Origin: Hyphomonadaceae bacterium
GTDB taxonomy: Bacteria; Pseudomonadota; Alphaproteobacteria; Caulobacterales; Aquidulcibacteraceae
DNA length: 7,980 nt
Assembly: GCA_016791325.1 (NCBI GenBank)
Contig: JAEUMU010000193.1
Coordinates: 1 to 7,980 of the forward strand
Direction of reading: 5' to 3'
Numbering within the stretch: the first letter of the stretch is position 1; every line of letters begins with the position of its first letter. Below, piece after piece: positions 1 to 6,522 of this stretch. A program made the translations under genes and the position numbers. Below the pieces are notes generated by a model. It was not told where the DNA came from. It did no database searches and saw only the letters and a list, made by a program, of their open reading frames with translations.

Positions 1-382
1 TGGCCTGAACGCCGAGCGAGACGAGATAGTCACGCGCGGCCGCAGCGCGGCGGGCGCCAAGGGCGAGGTTGTATTCGCGGGTGCCGCGCTCGTCGCAATT
101 GCCAGCAACGAGGATGCGCACGTTCGGATATTGGCGCAGCCACGCGGCCTGGCGCTCAAGCACAGAACGCGCTTCCGGCGAAAGATCGAAACGATCATAG
201 CCGAAGAACACGCGGTCACCGACGGAAACGCGGAAGTCTTCAACCGAACCCGGCGTCGGCCCGACGGGCTGAGTGGGGCCGGGCGTGGGCGTGGGGGTCG
301 GCGTAGGCGTGGGCTCTGGGCGGCTGGCGCACGCAGCGAGGCTGGCCACAGCGGCCAAGGCTAGGATGGATTTACGCATCAT
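1..382 (-). CDS. pal: Pal, peptidoglycan-associated outer-membrane lipoprotein (5' part, truncated by window edge)
   Basis: Pal anchors the outer membrane to peptidoglycan and is the terminal partner of the Tol machine, binding TolB and TolA. The 127 visible codons start at tandem ATGs (380-382 and 377-379), after a purine-rich GGGGAGAAGGGA stretch. Residues 1-17 are a lipoprotein signal with lipobox S-L-A-A-C and lipidated Cys18. Residue +2 is Ala, so outer-membrane sorting is expected. Residues 21-39 are a flexible linker with five Thr-Pro repeats. The OmpA-like domain starts near residue 45, with the peptidoglycan-binding core GNCDERGTREYN (about 94-105) and the following RR-A helix. E. 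coli Pal has His-Ala where this protein has Asn95-Cys96. E. coli Pal is about 173 aa, so roughly the last 50 residues should lie beyond the left edge. It is the last gene seen of the tol cluster, 142 nt after tolB. Confidence 0.96.
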   Translation of the reverse strand, partial: MMRKSILALAAVASLAACASRPEPTPTPTPTPTPGPTQPVGPTPGSVEDFRVSVGDRVFFGYDRFDLSPEARSVLERQAAWLRQYPNVRILVAGNCDERGTREYNLALGARRAAAARDYLVSLGVQA

Positions 383-442
383 TTCTGGATCCCTTCTCCC
401 CTGAGTTGGCGGCGCTTCAGCGGCCACTCCCCGTGAATGCAA

Positions 443-471
443 AGCTTACCGAGGTAGTTCCTGACCGACAA
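443..471 (-). promoter_or_regulatory. Weak candidate promoter for pal in the tolB-pal gap
   Basis: The 142-nt gap between tolB and pal (383-524) holds no gene and no clear terminator hairpin. Read on the minus strand, a TTGTCG -35-like box (466-471) is followed 17 nt later by TAAGCT (443-448), which would start a transcript about 50 nt upstream of the pal ATG. The -10 matches the sigma-70 consensus at only 3 of 6 positions. The support is mainly the unusually long gap in an otherwise compact operon. A separate pal promoter would allow Pal to be made in excess of TolB, but this is inference. Confidence 0.25.
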
Positions 472-524
472 TCTTGTTCCCTTCGCGGCGTTAGCCCCGT
501 CGCGCAACAGATTTTCTCGCGAAA

Positions 525-1838
525 TCATGGTAAAAGCGGTGACCAGGCGGGATCGGAGGCGTCGGTCTGGGTGGGCACGCGGCGCAAATTTCTGCCGGTG
601 AGATCAACTGACCAAAGTTGCGGCCCCTGCCCGCGCCCTTCGCGGAAGAACACGATCACCCGCCCGTTGGGCGACCACGTGGGCGATTCATCGAGATAAG
701 ATTCCGTCAGAATGCGTTCGCCTGAGCCGTCCGGGCGCATAACGCCAATGGCGAACTGCCCGCCGCGCTGGCGGGTAAAGGCGATAAGATCGCCGCGCGG
801 GCTCCACACGGGCGTTGAATAGCGCCCTTCGCCGAAGGAAATGCGGCGCTGGTTCGAGCCATCGGCGTTCATGACGTAAAGCTGGGGCGAGCCGCCGCGA
901 TCGGAGTTGAACACGATCTGGCCGCCATCCGGCGAGTAGGACGGCGAGGTATCGATGGCGGGATGGTTCGTGAGGCGCCGGCGCTGACGATCGCGCAAGC
1001 TCATGGAAAAGATTTCTGCGTTGCCGTTCATATCCAGCGTGAACACCACGCCAGAGCCATCGGGGCTGAAGCGGGGCGCAAACGTCATGCCGGGGAAATC
1101 GCCCAAGACCTCGCGGCGGTTGGTTTCGAGATTGTAGAGGAACACGCGCGGCGCGCCCGTCTCGAAGCTCATATAGGTGATCATCTGCGTGGATGGCGAA
1201 AAGCGCGGCGTGAGCACTTGCGCTTCCGGCCCGGTGAGGAAGAACGGGTTGGCGCCGTCCTGATCCATGATCATGAGCCGCTTCACGCGGCGCGTGCGCG
1301 GCCCGGTTTCCGAAACAAAGACGATGCGCGTATCGAAATAACCCCGTTCACCCGTGAGCTGCTCGTAGATTTGATCTGAGATACGGTGCGCGATGCGGCG
1401 CCAATTATCTGGCGTAGTGACATATTGGTAGCCGGTGAGAGATTGTTCGGCGAACACGTCCCACAAGCGGAACTCGATGCGCACGCGCCCATCCGGCAGC
1501 GGCGTAACTTGGCCGACGACGAGCGCCTGCGCTTCAATGATGCGCCAATCCGGGAAACGCGGCGGCACCTCCATCGCCGAGATGCGCTCGATAAAGGCCG
1601 TGGAGGGAATCGGCCGGAACAGCGCCGAGCGCTCAAGATTGGCGCGGATCACCGCCGCTAGGTCGCGCCCCACCTGCTGCGCGGCGGGGTTTTGGCCCAA
1701 GAAATCCACCACCGCCACAGGCATGGGATTGAGGTGGCCCTCTTCGATCGAAACGCGCAGTTGAGCATGCGCCGGCGCGGCGAAGGCGAAAGCGAGCGTG
1801 ATGGCGAACGCCGCGAAAATCGTTCTGATGAGGCGCAT
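525..1838 (-). CDS. tolB: TolB, periplasmic beta-propeller of the Tol-Pal system
   Basis: TolB is a soluble periplasmic protein that shuttles between Pal and TolA. The 437-aa product matches the family length (about 430). Residues 1-25 are a Sec signal peptide ending A-H-A before Gln26. The short segment just after it (LRVSIEEG) corresponds to the mobile N-terminal strand that binds TolA in E. coli. Residues about 30-165 form the TolB N-terminal alpha/beta domain. Five to six PD40-type propeller repeats follow, each marked by an F/Y/W-SP-x-G-like signature, near residues 213, 257, 301, 345 and 388, with a last partial one at 432 (AWSP). The start is supported by a GAGGAAA ribosome site (1848-1854), 9 nt before the ATG, that overlaps the tolA stop codon, so translation is probably coupled to tolA. 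Nothing is missing or broken. Confidence 0.97.
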   Translation of the reverse strand: MRLIRTIFAAFAITLAFAFAAPAHAQLRVSIEEGHLNPMPVAVVDFLGQNPAAQQVGRDLAAVIRANLERSALFRPIPSTAFIERISAMEVPPRFPDWRIIEAQALVVGQVTPLPDGRVRIEFRLWDVFAEQSLTGYQYVTTPDNWRRIAHRISDQIYEQLTGERGYFDTRIVFVSETGPRTRRVKRLMIMDQDGANPFFLTGPEAQVLTPRFSPSTQMITYMSFETGAPRVFLYNLETNRREVLGDFPGMTFAPRFSPDGSGVVFTLDMNGNAEIFSMSLRDRQRRRLTNHPAIDTSPSYSPDGGQIVFNSDRGGSPQLYVMNADGSNQRRISFGEGRYSTPVWSPRGDLIAFTRQRGGQFAIGVMRPDGSGERILTESYLDESPTWSPNGRVIVFFREGRGQGPQLWSVDLTGRNLRRVPTQTDASDPAWSPLLP

Positions 1839-1852
1839 CGTGGTGTCTTTCC

Positions 1853-2575
1853 TCAGAAATTGGGCCGGAAGGTGAATTCCGTGCGTCGCCAGATGTCATA
1901 GTGCTCCCCGACCACAGGATCATCAGGGAACGGATACGGATCACACACCCGCACTGCGCGCAGCGCCGCTTCGACGGCTGTGCGCATGGCGGGATCGAAC
2001 GTGTAGTTGCGCGGGCTCACAACGCGCGGCTGGCCGTTCAAAGTTCCGTTGCGGTTGATGTCGAACTCGATGGTGACCACCAGGCGATCCGGCTCCGGCA
2101 GGTCGATCGGCATGCGCCAGCAGCGGCGCAAGTGTGCGCGCGCCAAAGCCCGGGCGCGATCTTCCAGTGCGGCTACCTCGGCAGTGCCCAGGCCGGCGCC
2201 GCGCTGGGTGCGGTCGGCCTGGGCGCCTTCAGTGCGTTCGCGGCCGGGCTGGCGCTGCTTGTCGACCATGCGCGCGATGGCGGAGAGATCAAACTCCTCC
2301 GCCGGCTGGCGCGGGCGCTCGCGCGGGGGCGTAGGCGTTGGCGCTGGCGTGGGCTCGGGCTCGGCCTGCACGGTTTCCGGCTCGGCGGGGGCTTGTTCTT
2401 CCTGCGTCGTCTCCGTGAGGGCGCGGACATTGGATTCCGCCGCGACATCGACAATCTCGACCGGCACGACGGCGCCGACTGCGGGCGCAATCGTCGAGCG
2501 CGCTTCCCAGGCCAGCAGCGTCATCATGACGGCGCCGACGTGAAAAACGACTGAGACGGCGAGCCCGACGCGCAT
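1853..2575 (-). CDS. tolA: TolA, short form: inner-membrane-anchored periplasm-spanning protein with TonB-like C-terminal domain
   Basis: TolA carries the force from the TolQ/TolR motor to TolB-Pal. The 240-aa product has an N-terminal membrane helix (about 3-22) with the Ser8-x3-His12 pattern that in E. coli TolA and TonB couples the helix to the motor. A linker rich in Pro, Glu and Thr follows (about 55-95), then a short charged stretch (about 95-148). The C-terminal TolA/TonB-type domain (about 149-240) has two cysteines, Cys152 and Cys211, placed so that they could form the disulfide known from E. coli TolA domain III. The long helical domain II of E. coli TolA (421 aa in total) is absent, replaced by the Pro-rich linker. 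The ATG lies 2 nt after the tolR stop and has no good ribosome site, which suggests coupled translation. Identity rests on position and topology as much as on sequence; a TonB-family label would be the alternative. Confidence 0.92.
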   Translation of the reverse strand: MRVGLAVSVVFHVGAVMMTLLAWEARSTIAPAVGAVVPVEIVDVAAESNVRALTETTQEEQAPAEPETVQAEPEPTPAPTPTPPRERPRQPAEEFDLSAIARMVDKQRQPGRERTEGAQADRTQRGAGLGTAEVAALEDRARALARAHLRRCWRMPIDLPEPDRLVVTIEFDINRNGTLNGQPRVVSPRNYTFDPAMRTAVEAALRAVRVCDPYPFPDDPVVGEHYDIWRRTEFTFRPNF

Positions 2576-2577
2576 GG

Positions 2578-3063
2578 TCAGGGGCCGCGCGGCGCAGGCG
2601 CGCCGGGACGGCGCGGCGGCGACTCGGTAGTGTCAGTGACAAGGCCGAGATTACGGAAACCGGCCGTTGAGAGGCGCGCCATGATATCGGCGACGAGGCC
2701 GTATTCGGCGGTCGCGTCGGCGCGAATGAACACGCGCCGATCATAGCCTTCGCGCGAAATGGCCCGCATCTGCGCGACCAGTTCTTCCTTTGTGATCACC
2801 GTTTCCTGCACGAACACCGTGCCGTCGGCGCGAATGGTGACGGTGAGCGGCTCGACCTCGCTCTCAAGCTGGCGCGCCTCCGTGCGCGGCAACTCAACCG
2901 GCACGCCCACGGTAAGCAACGGGGCGGTGACCATAAACACGATGAGCAGCACGAGCATCACGTCCACGAACGGCGTGACGTTGATTTCGGAAAGCCTGCC
3001 TCTACGCGCCGAACGCCGGCCGCGGCGCCCGCCTCCCCCGCGCGAGGGGCCAAGACCGGCCAT
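2578..3063 (-). CDS. tolR: TolR, ExbD-family proton-channel subunit
   Basis: TolR forms the Tol motor with TolQ in the inner membrane and uses the proton gradient to drive TolA. The 161-aa product has a basic, Gly/Arg-rich cytoplasmic tail (1-23), the family entry motif SEINVTPFVDVML (25-37) and one membrane helix (about 31-50). Asp34 in the helix matches the essential proton-carrying Asp of TolR/ExbD (Asp23 in E. coli TolR). The periplasmic ExbD/TolR domain covers about 60-145, and a Pro/Arg-rich tail ends the protein. The start codon shares its A with the tolQ stop codon (TAATG), giving a 1-nt overlap, and tolA begins 2 nt downstream. ExbD is the paralogous alternative, but the neighbours tolQ, tolA, tolB and pal settle the assignment. 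Confidence 0.97.
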   Translation of the reverse strand: MAGLGPSRGGGGRRGRRSARRGRLSEINVTPFVDVMLVLLIVFMVTAPLLTVGVPVELPRTEARQLESEVEPLTVTIRADGTVFVQETVITKEELVAQMRAISREGYDRRVFIRADATAEYGLVADIMARLSTAGFRNLGLVTDTTESPPRRPGAPAPRGP

Positions 3064-3749
3064 TAGCTGCGCTCGCTCAAACGGCGCGATAAGCGCGCAG
3101 CGACTTCATCGCTGAACGTATCGAGGCGATCGCCGAGGCGATCGAGATCGCCAGTGAACTTGTTATAAAAGATCACCGCGGGAATGGCGGCCACAAGGCC
3201 GAGCGCCGTCGCGAACAAGGCTTCGGCGATGCCGGGGGCGACGACAGCGAGATTGGTTTGCTGCTGCGCGGCGATGTTTGTGAAGGCGTTCATGATGCCC
3301 CACACCGTGCCAAACAGGCCGATGAACGGCGCCGACGCGCCGACCGTGGCGAGCACGCCGAGATGGCGTGAAGCGCGGCTCATCTCGCGCGCGATCTGCG
3401 CCTGCATCAGCCGATCCACGCGATCGAGCATCATCTGCGCGCCTTCGCCGCTGAGGCCTGCGCGGCGCGCTTCGCGCCACTCACGCGCAGCGGCGGCGAA
3501 CACGCGCCCCATCGCATCGCGCGGGCGCTCGCTACGGTCGTCGAGTTCTTCCAGCGACCGGCCCGACCAGAACTCGCGCTCAAACTTGCGCGCGTTTTTG
3601 TCCAACTCGCCGAAATGCAGCCACTTATCGACCGCGATCGCCCACGACCAGACCGAGGCTACCGCCAGGATCAGCATCACGCCTTTGACGACCGGATCGG
3701 CCTCAAAGAAGAGGGTCCAGATGGTGATCTGTTCTGCGCCGGATTCCAT
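3063..3749 (-). CDS. tolQ: TolQ, MotA/TolQ/ExbB-family proton-channel subunit
   Basis: TolQ is the larger motor subunit, packing around TolR and the TolA helix in the inner membrane. I place the start at the ATG 3747-3749 (228 aa; E. coli TolQ is 230 aa), because GGAG lies 5 nt before it and the product begins like known TolQs. A longer frame opens at a TTG (3792-3794, 15 more residues) but has no ribosome site. With the ATG numbering, membrane helices lie at about 20-40, 131-153 and 168-196, with a large cytoplasmic loop between the first two. Thr148 (in GLFGTVWG) and Thr181 (in EALFATALG) correspond to the conserved channel threonines of E. coli TolQ. The gene follows ybgC after 69 nt, the widest gap before pal, and overlaps tolR by 1 nt. 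Confidence 0.96.
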   Translation of the reverse strand: MESGAEQITIWTLFFEADPVVKGVMLILAVASVWSWAIAVDKWLHFGELDKNARKFEREFWSGRSLEELDDRSERPRDAMGRVFAAAAREWREARRAGLSGEGAQMMLDRVDRLMQAQIAREMSRASRHLGVLATVGASAPFIGLFGTVWGIMNAFTNIAAQQQTNLAVVAPGIAEALFATALGLVAAIPAVIFYNKFTGDLDRLGDRLDTFSDEVAARLSRRLSERS

Positions 3750-3818
3750 GCTCGCTCCCGCTTCCACGGCTTTCGTGATCCAGCCGCGCCCCAATTGGTT
3801 TAGAGCCGGATGAGTTTG

Positions 3819-4280
3819 TCAAAAGCTGGACGGCGAAGGCTCTAGAAATGGTTTAAGACGTTCCAAAAGCAGGCTTGGCGGCTTCTTCGGGCGACCCGTG
3901 AGACTGATGCAACAGACCTCCAGGCGCGCGGTGGCCAATGTCTCCCCGCCCCGGCGGAGCGCCTGCGAGATGAAAATGCGCGGCCCCTTCATCGTTTCGA
4001 AGGTGGTCCGGACGGTGAGCGCATCATCGATGCGGGCCGGCTTTTCAAACACAAGCTCGAGGCGATTAACCGCAAAGCCCAGCGGTTCGGGCTGTTCCAG
4101 CAGCGCGGTGTGGTGAACGCCGGCCAGGCGCAGGAAATCGCTGCGGCCGCGCTCGAAATAGCGCAGGTAGTTGGCGTGATAGACGACGCCGGTGAAGTCG
4201 GTGTCCTCGTAATAGATCCGCACCGGCAGGATGTGGACCCGGCCTTCGAATTGGCCGGCGCTGGGCGCGATCTCACTCAT
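3819..4280 (-). CDS. ybgC: YbgC, tol-pal-associated acyl-CoA thioesterase (hotdog fold)
   Basis: YbgC is a cytoplasmic 4-hydroxybenzoyl-CoA-thioesterase-like enzyme that hydrolyses acyl-CoA or acyl-ACP. In E. coli it is the first gene of the tol cluster and has been linked to phospholipid synthesis enzymes. The 153-aa product carries the family motif YYEDTDFTGVVYHANYLRYF (23-42), with Asp28 the likely catalytic residue and His35 in the conserved position, followed by ER-x-R-x-DFLR. The rest is the hotdog beta-sheet, with a Pro/Leu-rich tail. I chose the ATG at 4278-4280, which overlaps the end of the upstream flavoprotein gene by 8 nt. A GTG at 4293-4295 would add five residues. Neither has a strong ribosome site, so coupling to the upstream gene is likely. 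The product is slightly longer than E. coli YbgC (134 aa) because of extra residues at both ends. Confidence 0.95.
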   Translation of the reverse strand: MSEIAPSAGQFEGRVHILPVRIYYEDTDFTGVVYHANYLRYFERGRSDFLRLAGVHHTALLEQPEPLGFAVNRLELVFEKPARIDDALTVRTTFETMKGPRIFISQALRRGGETLATARLEVCCISLTGRPKKPPSLLLERLKPFLEPSPSSF

Positions 4281-5616
4281 GCGGCTGCGATACACGATCA
4301 GCCAGCCTTCGCGCCAGCGCAGCCGCGGCGGCGGTGATTTCCGGCGCGGCGGTGCTTTCCCAAAAGGCGCCCATCGTCATCGGACCGATAAGGTAAAGCC
4401 CTTCGCGCGGCGCGCCTTCCGCCCCGATCAGGGCGCCATCTTCGCGGATGTCGAAGCCAAGGCCTGTCGGGTGCGCGCGGGCCAGGCCATCGCCCAGGAG
4501 TTGGCGCACCAGCGGCTCCGGGCTGCGGCGCGGATCAAGATCGGGACCGGTGCAATTGACGACGAACGCCGCCTGCACACGATGGCGCGAACGCTCGCCG
4601 CGCTGGCGGTGATGCACCTCCACCATCCGCCCGCGACAGGACGCCTCAACGATCTCTCCCGTCAGCACGCGCAGGCGCCCTTCGCTGCGCAAGGCGGCGA
4701 TTCGTTCAGCGACTTGAGGCGCGGCGCGGTGTCGGTGCACATCCCACCAGGGGCGCGCGTGGCGTAGAAAACGCGCCTGTTCTTCGGCCGTAAGACGCCG
4801 CCACAGCGCCTGGGTGCGCGGTCGCAAGCGTTCGAGCGTCCACTGCCACGGCTCGCCGCGCGCCCGCGCAGCGCGCGCACGGCGGCGCAATTCATGCAGC
4901 GCTTGGCTGAGCGGCTGGGGCAGGTCGGGCTCGTCGGCGCGCGAAGCCATGGCGTTGGCGTGCGTGCGCGGCAACAGCCCGCGGTGCGAAAGCGCATAAA
5001 TCACGCCGCGGCGGCGCCGCGCCAGCGTGAGCGCGACATCGATCATGGTGAGGCCCGTGCCAATCAAGAGCGCATCGCCGGCGGGCGCGCGAGCCAGCGT
5101 CCGCCCCTCCCACGGACTGATCAGTTCAATTCCTGCATCCTCCAGCACGCCAATGCGCTTGGGAGCAGGATTGCCAAGCGCAAGCACGACGGCGTCCGCC
5201 TCCATCGGCGGACGGTTTGCAAACTCGACGCGCCAGCGTGCGCCAGCCGCGCGGCAGGCGATCGCTTCGTCGCGCACCGCCTGGAACCCGCCGAGCCAAC
5301 GCGCGCGCCGCGCCGCAGCAAATCTATTACGCAAGTAGGCGCCAAATGTGCTGCGCGAAACGAAAGCGTCGTCGCCGGCAGCGATCGAGCGGGCGAAATC
5401 CTGCGGCTGATCCGGGAATAGGCTGAGCCGATTGGCGCGAACGTTCAGCACATAGGCCGGATCGCGCACGTCATAAGCGAGGCCCGGGCCGAACGCGCGG
5501 CGGCGCTCAACAACAACGATTTCGCCAGCCTGAGGATGGCGCGCGCGCACCAAGTGAGCCGCCATGGCCGTACCGCTGAGCCCGGCCCCTATAATGATGA
5601 TGCGGCCTCTTCCCAT
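4273..5616 (-). CDS. NAD(P)/FAD-binding protein, YdhS-like (COG4529), function unknown
   Basis: This 447-aa protein looks like a flavin-dependent oxidoreductase of the poorly characterised YdhS/COG4529 group; its substrate is unknown. An N-terminal Rossmann strand-helix carries Gly10-x-Gly12-x-x-Gly15 (IIIIGAGLSG), and Glu37 at the end of the second strand is placed to bind the FAD ribose. The block VLNVRANRLSLFPD (56-69) is typical of the group. A second dinucleotide motif, GTGLTMIDVALTL (186-198), has Met in place of the third Gly. A strand ending VVNCTGPDLDPR (352-363) and a C-terminal LIGPMTMGAFWESTAAPEI block (409-427) complete the usual architecture. There is no signal peptide or membrane helix, so it should be cytoplasmic. 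The ATG follows AGGA by 4 nt. Its end overlaps ybgC by 8 nt, putting it in the same transcript as the tol genes. Family assignment is from memory of the motifs. Confidence 0.82.
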   Translation of the reverse strand: MGRGRIIIIGAGLSGTAMAAHLVRARHPQAGEIVVVERRRAFGPGLAYDVRDPAYVLNVRANRLSLFPDQPQDFARSIAAGDDAFVSRSTFGAYLRNRFAAARRARWLGGFQAVRDEAIACRAAGARWRVEFANRPPMEADAVVLALGNPAPKRIGVLEDAGIELISPWEGRTLARAPAGDALLIGTGLTMIDVALTLARRRRGVIYALSHRGLLPRTHANAMASRADEPDLPQPLSQALHELRRRARAARARGEPWQWTLERLRPRTQALWRRLTAEEQARFLRHARPWWDVHRHRAAPQVAERIAALRSEGRLRVLTGEIVEASCRGRMVEVHHRQRGERSRHRVQAAFVVNCTGPDLDPRRSPEPLVRQLLGDGLARAHPTGLGFDIREDGALIGAEGAPREGLYLIGPMTMGAFWESTAAPEITAAAAALARRLADRVSQPHE

Positions 5617-5648
5617 CCATTCCTGCGCTGCGGCCTCTTAACGGTGCA

Positions 5649-5657
5649 ATCTTAGCA
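5649..5657 (-). promoter_or_regulatory. Candidate extended -10 for the flavoprotein-ybgC-tol transcript
   Basis: Read on the minus strand, TGCTAAGAT combines a TG extended element with TAAGAT (4 of 6 matches to TATAAT). It lies about 33 nt upstream of the flavoprotein ATG, so the leader would be about 25 nt with AGGA just before the start. No convincing -35 lies 16-18 nt upstream. Any -35 would fall inside the inverted repeats at 5671-5699, so the ArsR-type repressor could affect both directions. The assignment is weak and rests on one hexamer. Confidence 0.25.
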
Positions 5658-5670
5658 CGCGCCGCCGACG

Positions 5671-5699
5671 ACGGTTGACATGCAACCGTTTAGTTGCAT
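5671..5699. promoter_or_regulatory. Composite operator of two overlapping perfect inverted repeats, probable ArsR-type repressor site
   Basis: Two perfect palindromes overlap. The first is ACGGTTG (5671-5677), 5 nt, CAACCGT (5683-5689). The second is ATGCAAC (5680-5686), 6 nt, GTTGCAT (5693-5699). They share the middle CAAC arm, and a further CGGTTG half-site lies at 5704-5709. The arms sit between and on the -35 and -10 boxes of the downstream arsR-like gene. ArsR-family repressors usually bind such 12-2-12-like imperfect palindromes beside their own gene, so autorepression is the likely role. The repeats are read directly from the sequence; binding by this regulator is inferred. Confidence 0.7.
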
Positions 5700-5702
5700 A
5701 TT
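5675..5702 (+). promoter_or_regulatory. Promoter of the arsR-SRPBCC operon
   Basis: An exact TTGACA (5675-5680) is followed, after a 16-nt spacer, by CATATT (5697-5702; 4 of 6 matches to TATAAT). With the usual 6-8 nt from the -10 box to the first transcribed base, transcription would begin at about 5708-5710, on or beside the GTG at 5709-5711. No ribosome-binding site could then precede that codon, so the mRNA would be leaderless. The spacer is almost entirely filled by the second inverted repeat, the classical layout for steric repression. Confidence 0.6.
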
Positions 5703-5708
5703 GCGGTT

Positions 5709-6047
5709 GTGGACGAGGCCAAGGACGCAGCTGACGCGGTGTTCCGCGCTCTCGCCGACCCCACCCGCCGGGCGCTGCTGGACACCCTGTTCGCCAGGAG
5801 CGGCCTCACGCTGACTGAGCTCTGCGCCGGCATGGACATGAGTCGTCAGGCGGTGACCAAGCACCTGGCGGTGCTCGAGGCGGCCAATCTGGTGGCGAGC
5901 GTGCGGCGCGGGCGCGAGAAGCTGCACTACCTCAACCCCGTCCCCATCCATGAGATCGGCGAACGCTGGATCTCCAAATACGAGCGCGCGCGCCTTTCGG
6001 CGCTGAGCGACTTGAAGAAGGCGTTGGAGAGCGAGAACGATGAATGA
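5709..6047 (+). CDS. ArsR-family winged-helix transcriptional regulator, non-metal (SdpR-like) type
   Basis: This is a small dimeric DNA-binding protein, probably the autorepressor of the operon. With the GTG start it has 112 aa. Residues about 9-30 hold the ArsR entry motif AVFRALADPTRRALLD. The helix-turn-helix is about 34-62 (LTELCAGMDMSRQAVTKHLAVLE, recognition helix from Ser45), and the basic wing is about 64-77. A helical dimerisation tail ends the protein. The ELCxC metal site of classical ArsR is absent: only Cys39 is present, so sensing of metal through that site is unlikely. An in-frame TTG at 5694 would add five residues but lies within the operator and upstream of the predicted transcript start, so I prefer GTG at 5709. 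TAG at 5691-5693 closes the frame. The stop overlaps the next gene by 8 nt. ArsR regulators beside AHSA1/SRPBCC genes are a common bacterial pairing. Confidence 0.92.
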   Translation: MDEAKDAADAVFRALADPTRRALLDTLFARSGLTLTELCAGMDMSRQAVTKHLAVLEAANLVASVRRGREKLHYLNPVPIHEIGERWISKYERARLSALSDLKKALESENDE

Positions 6048-6522
6048 CGGCAATGAGCGCGTGGTCCCGCCAGACCTTGTTTACATCACCTTTATCCGAA
6101 CAACGCCGCAGAAACTCTGGGACGCGCTGACCAACAGCGCGCTCACCACGAAATTCTTCTTCGGCCGCAGCGTGGAAAGCGATTGGGCCCAAGGCGCCCC
6201 TTGGCGCATGCTGACGCCGGAAGGCTTACTCGATGTCAAAGGCGTCGTGCTCGAAAGCGATCCGCCGCACCGGCTCAAGCTCACCTGGCGTGTGGATTGG
6301 ACAGGCGAAGCGCCGCCCGAACCCGAACCGGCGATCATCACCTATGACATTGAGGCCAACGGCGACGTGGTGAAGTTGACCATGACGCAGCACACCGAAA
6401 GCGCTATCCCGCGCAAATACGTCAAAGCTGGCGAGCAAGGCTGGGCGGCTATTCTCTCTTCGCTCAAATCGTTGCTCGAGACGGGCGAACCGCTGGTGAT
6501 CAAAATGGGGCCGCCGCAATGA
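6040..6522 (+). CDS. SRPBCC-superfamily protein, AHSA1-like (first of three)
   Basis: The 160-aa product looks like a soluble cytoplasmic protein with the SRPBCC (Bet v1/START-like) helix-grip fold, which encloses a hydrophobic cavity; the ligand is unknown. Motifs include the first strand and helix VYITFIRTTPQKLWDALT (14-31), a following TTKFFFG, the strand GVVLESDPPHRL (68-79), and the long C-terminal helix GWAAILSSLKSLLETG (134-149) that closes the pocket. No signal peptide or membrane segment is visible. The ATG lies within the end of the regulator gene (8-nt overlap), and a GGAG-like stretch precedes it. The next gene overlaps by 4 nt (ATGA). It is closest to the third SRPBCC protein here. 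The family is often annotated as 'activator of Hsp90 ATPase' by domain similarity, but that role is not supported for such bacterial proteins. Confidence 0.9.
   Translation: MNDGNERVVPPDLVYITFIRTTPQKLWDALTNSALTTKFFFGRSVESDWAQGAPWRMLTPEGLLDVKGVVLESDPPHRLKLTWRVDWTGEAPPEPEPAIITYDIEANGDVVKLTMTQHTESAIPRKYVKAGEQGWAAILSSLKSLLETGEPLVIKMGPPQ

Noticed and set aside
241..320. Short tandem repeat-like DNA in the 5' part of pal
   Set aside because: It encodes the Thr-Pro linker of the lipoprotein; repetition follows from the protein sequence, and codons vary between units, so it is not an independent DNA repeat.
406..699. 97-codon plus-strand frame covering the tolB-pal gap and the end of tolB
   Set aside because: Most of it lies opposite conserved tolB propeller sequence; no domain and no ribosome site. 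The gap part alone is not coding-like.
1901..2554. Long open frames on the plus strand opposite tolA (up to 217 codons)
   Set aside because: They lie opposite a well-supported gene in GC-rich DNA where antisense frames stay open by codon bias. Their products are Arg/Gly/Ala-rich without recognisable domains, and no ribosome site or promoter stands out.
3063..3794. tolQ beginning at the TTG of the longest frame
   Set aside because: No ribosome site precedes it, and the extra residues do not resemble TolQ; the ATG at 3747-3749 has GGAG and gives the normal length.
4231..5421. Plus-strand open frames of 175-178 codons opposite the flavoprotein and ybgC genes
   Set aside because: Low-complexity Arg/Ala-rich translations opposite conserved coding sequence; explained as shadows of the minus-strand genes.
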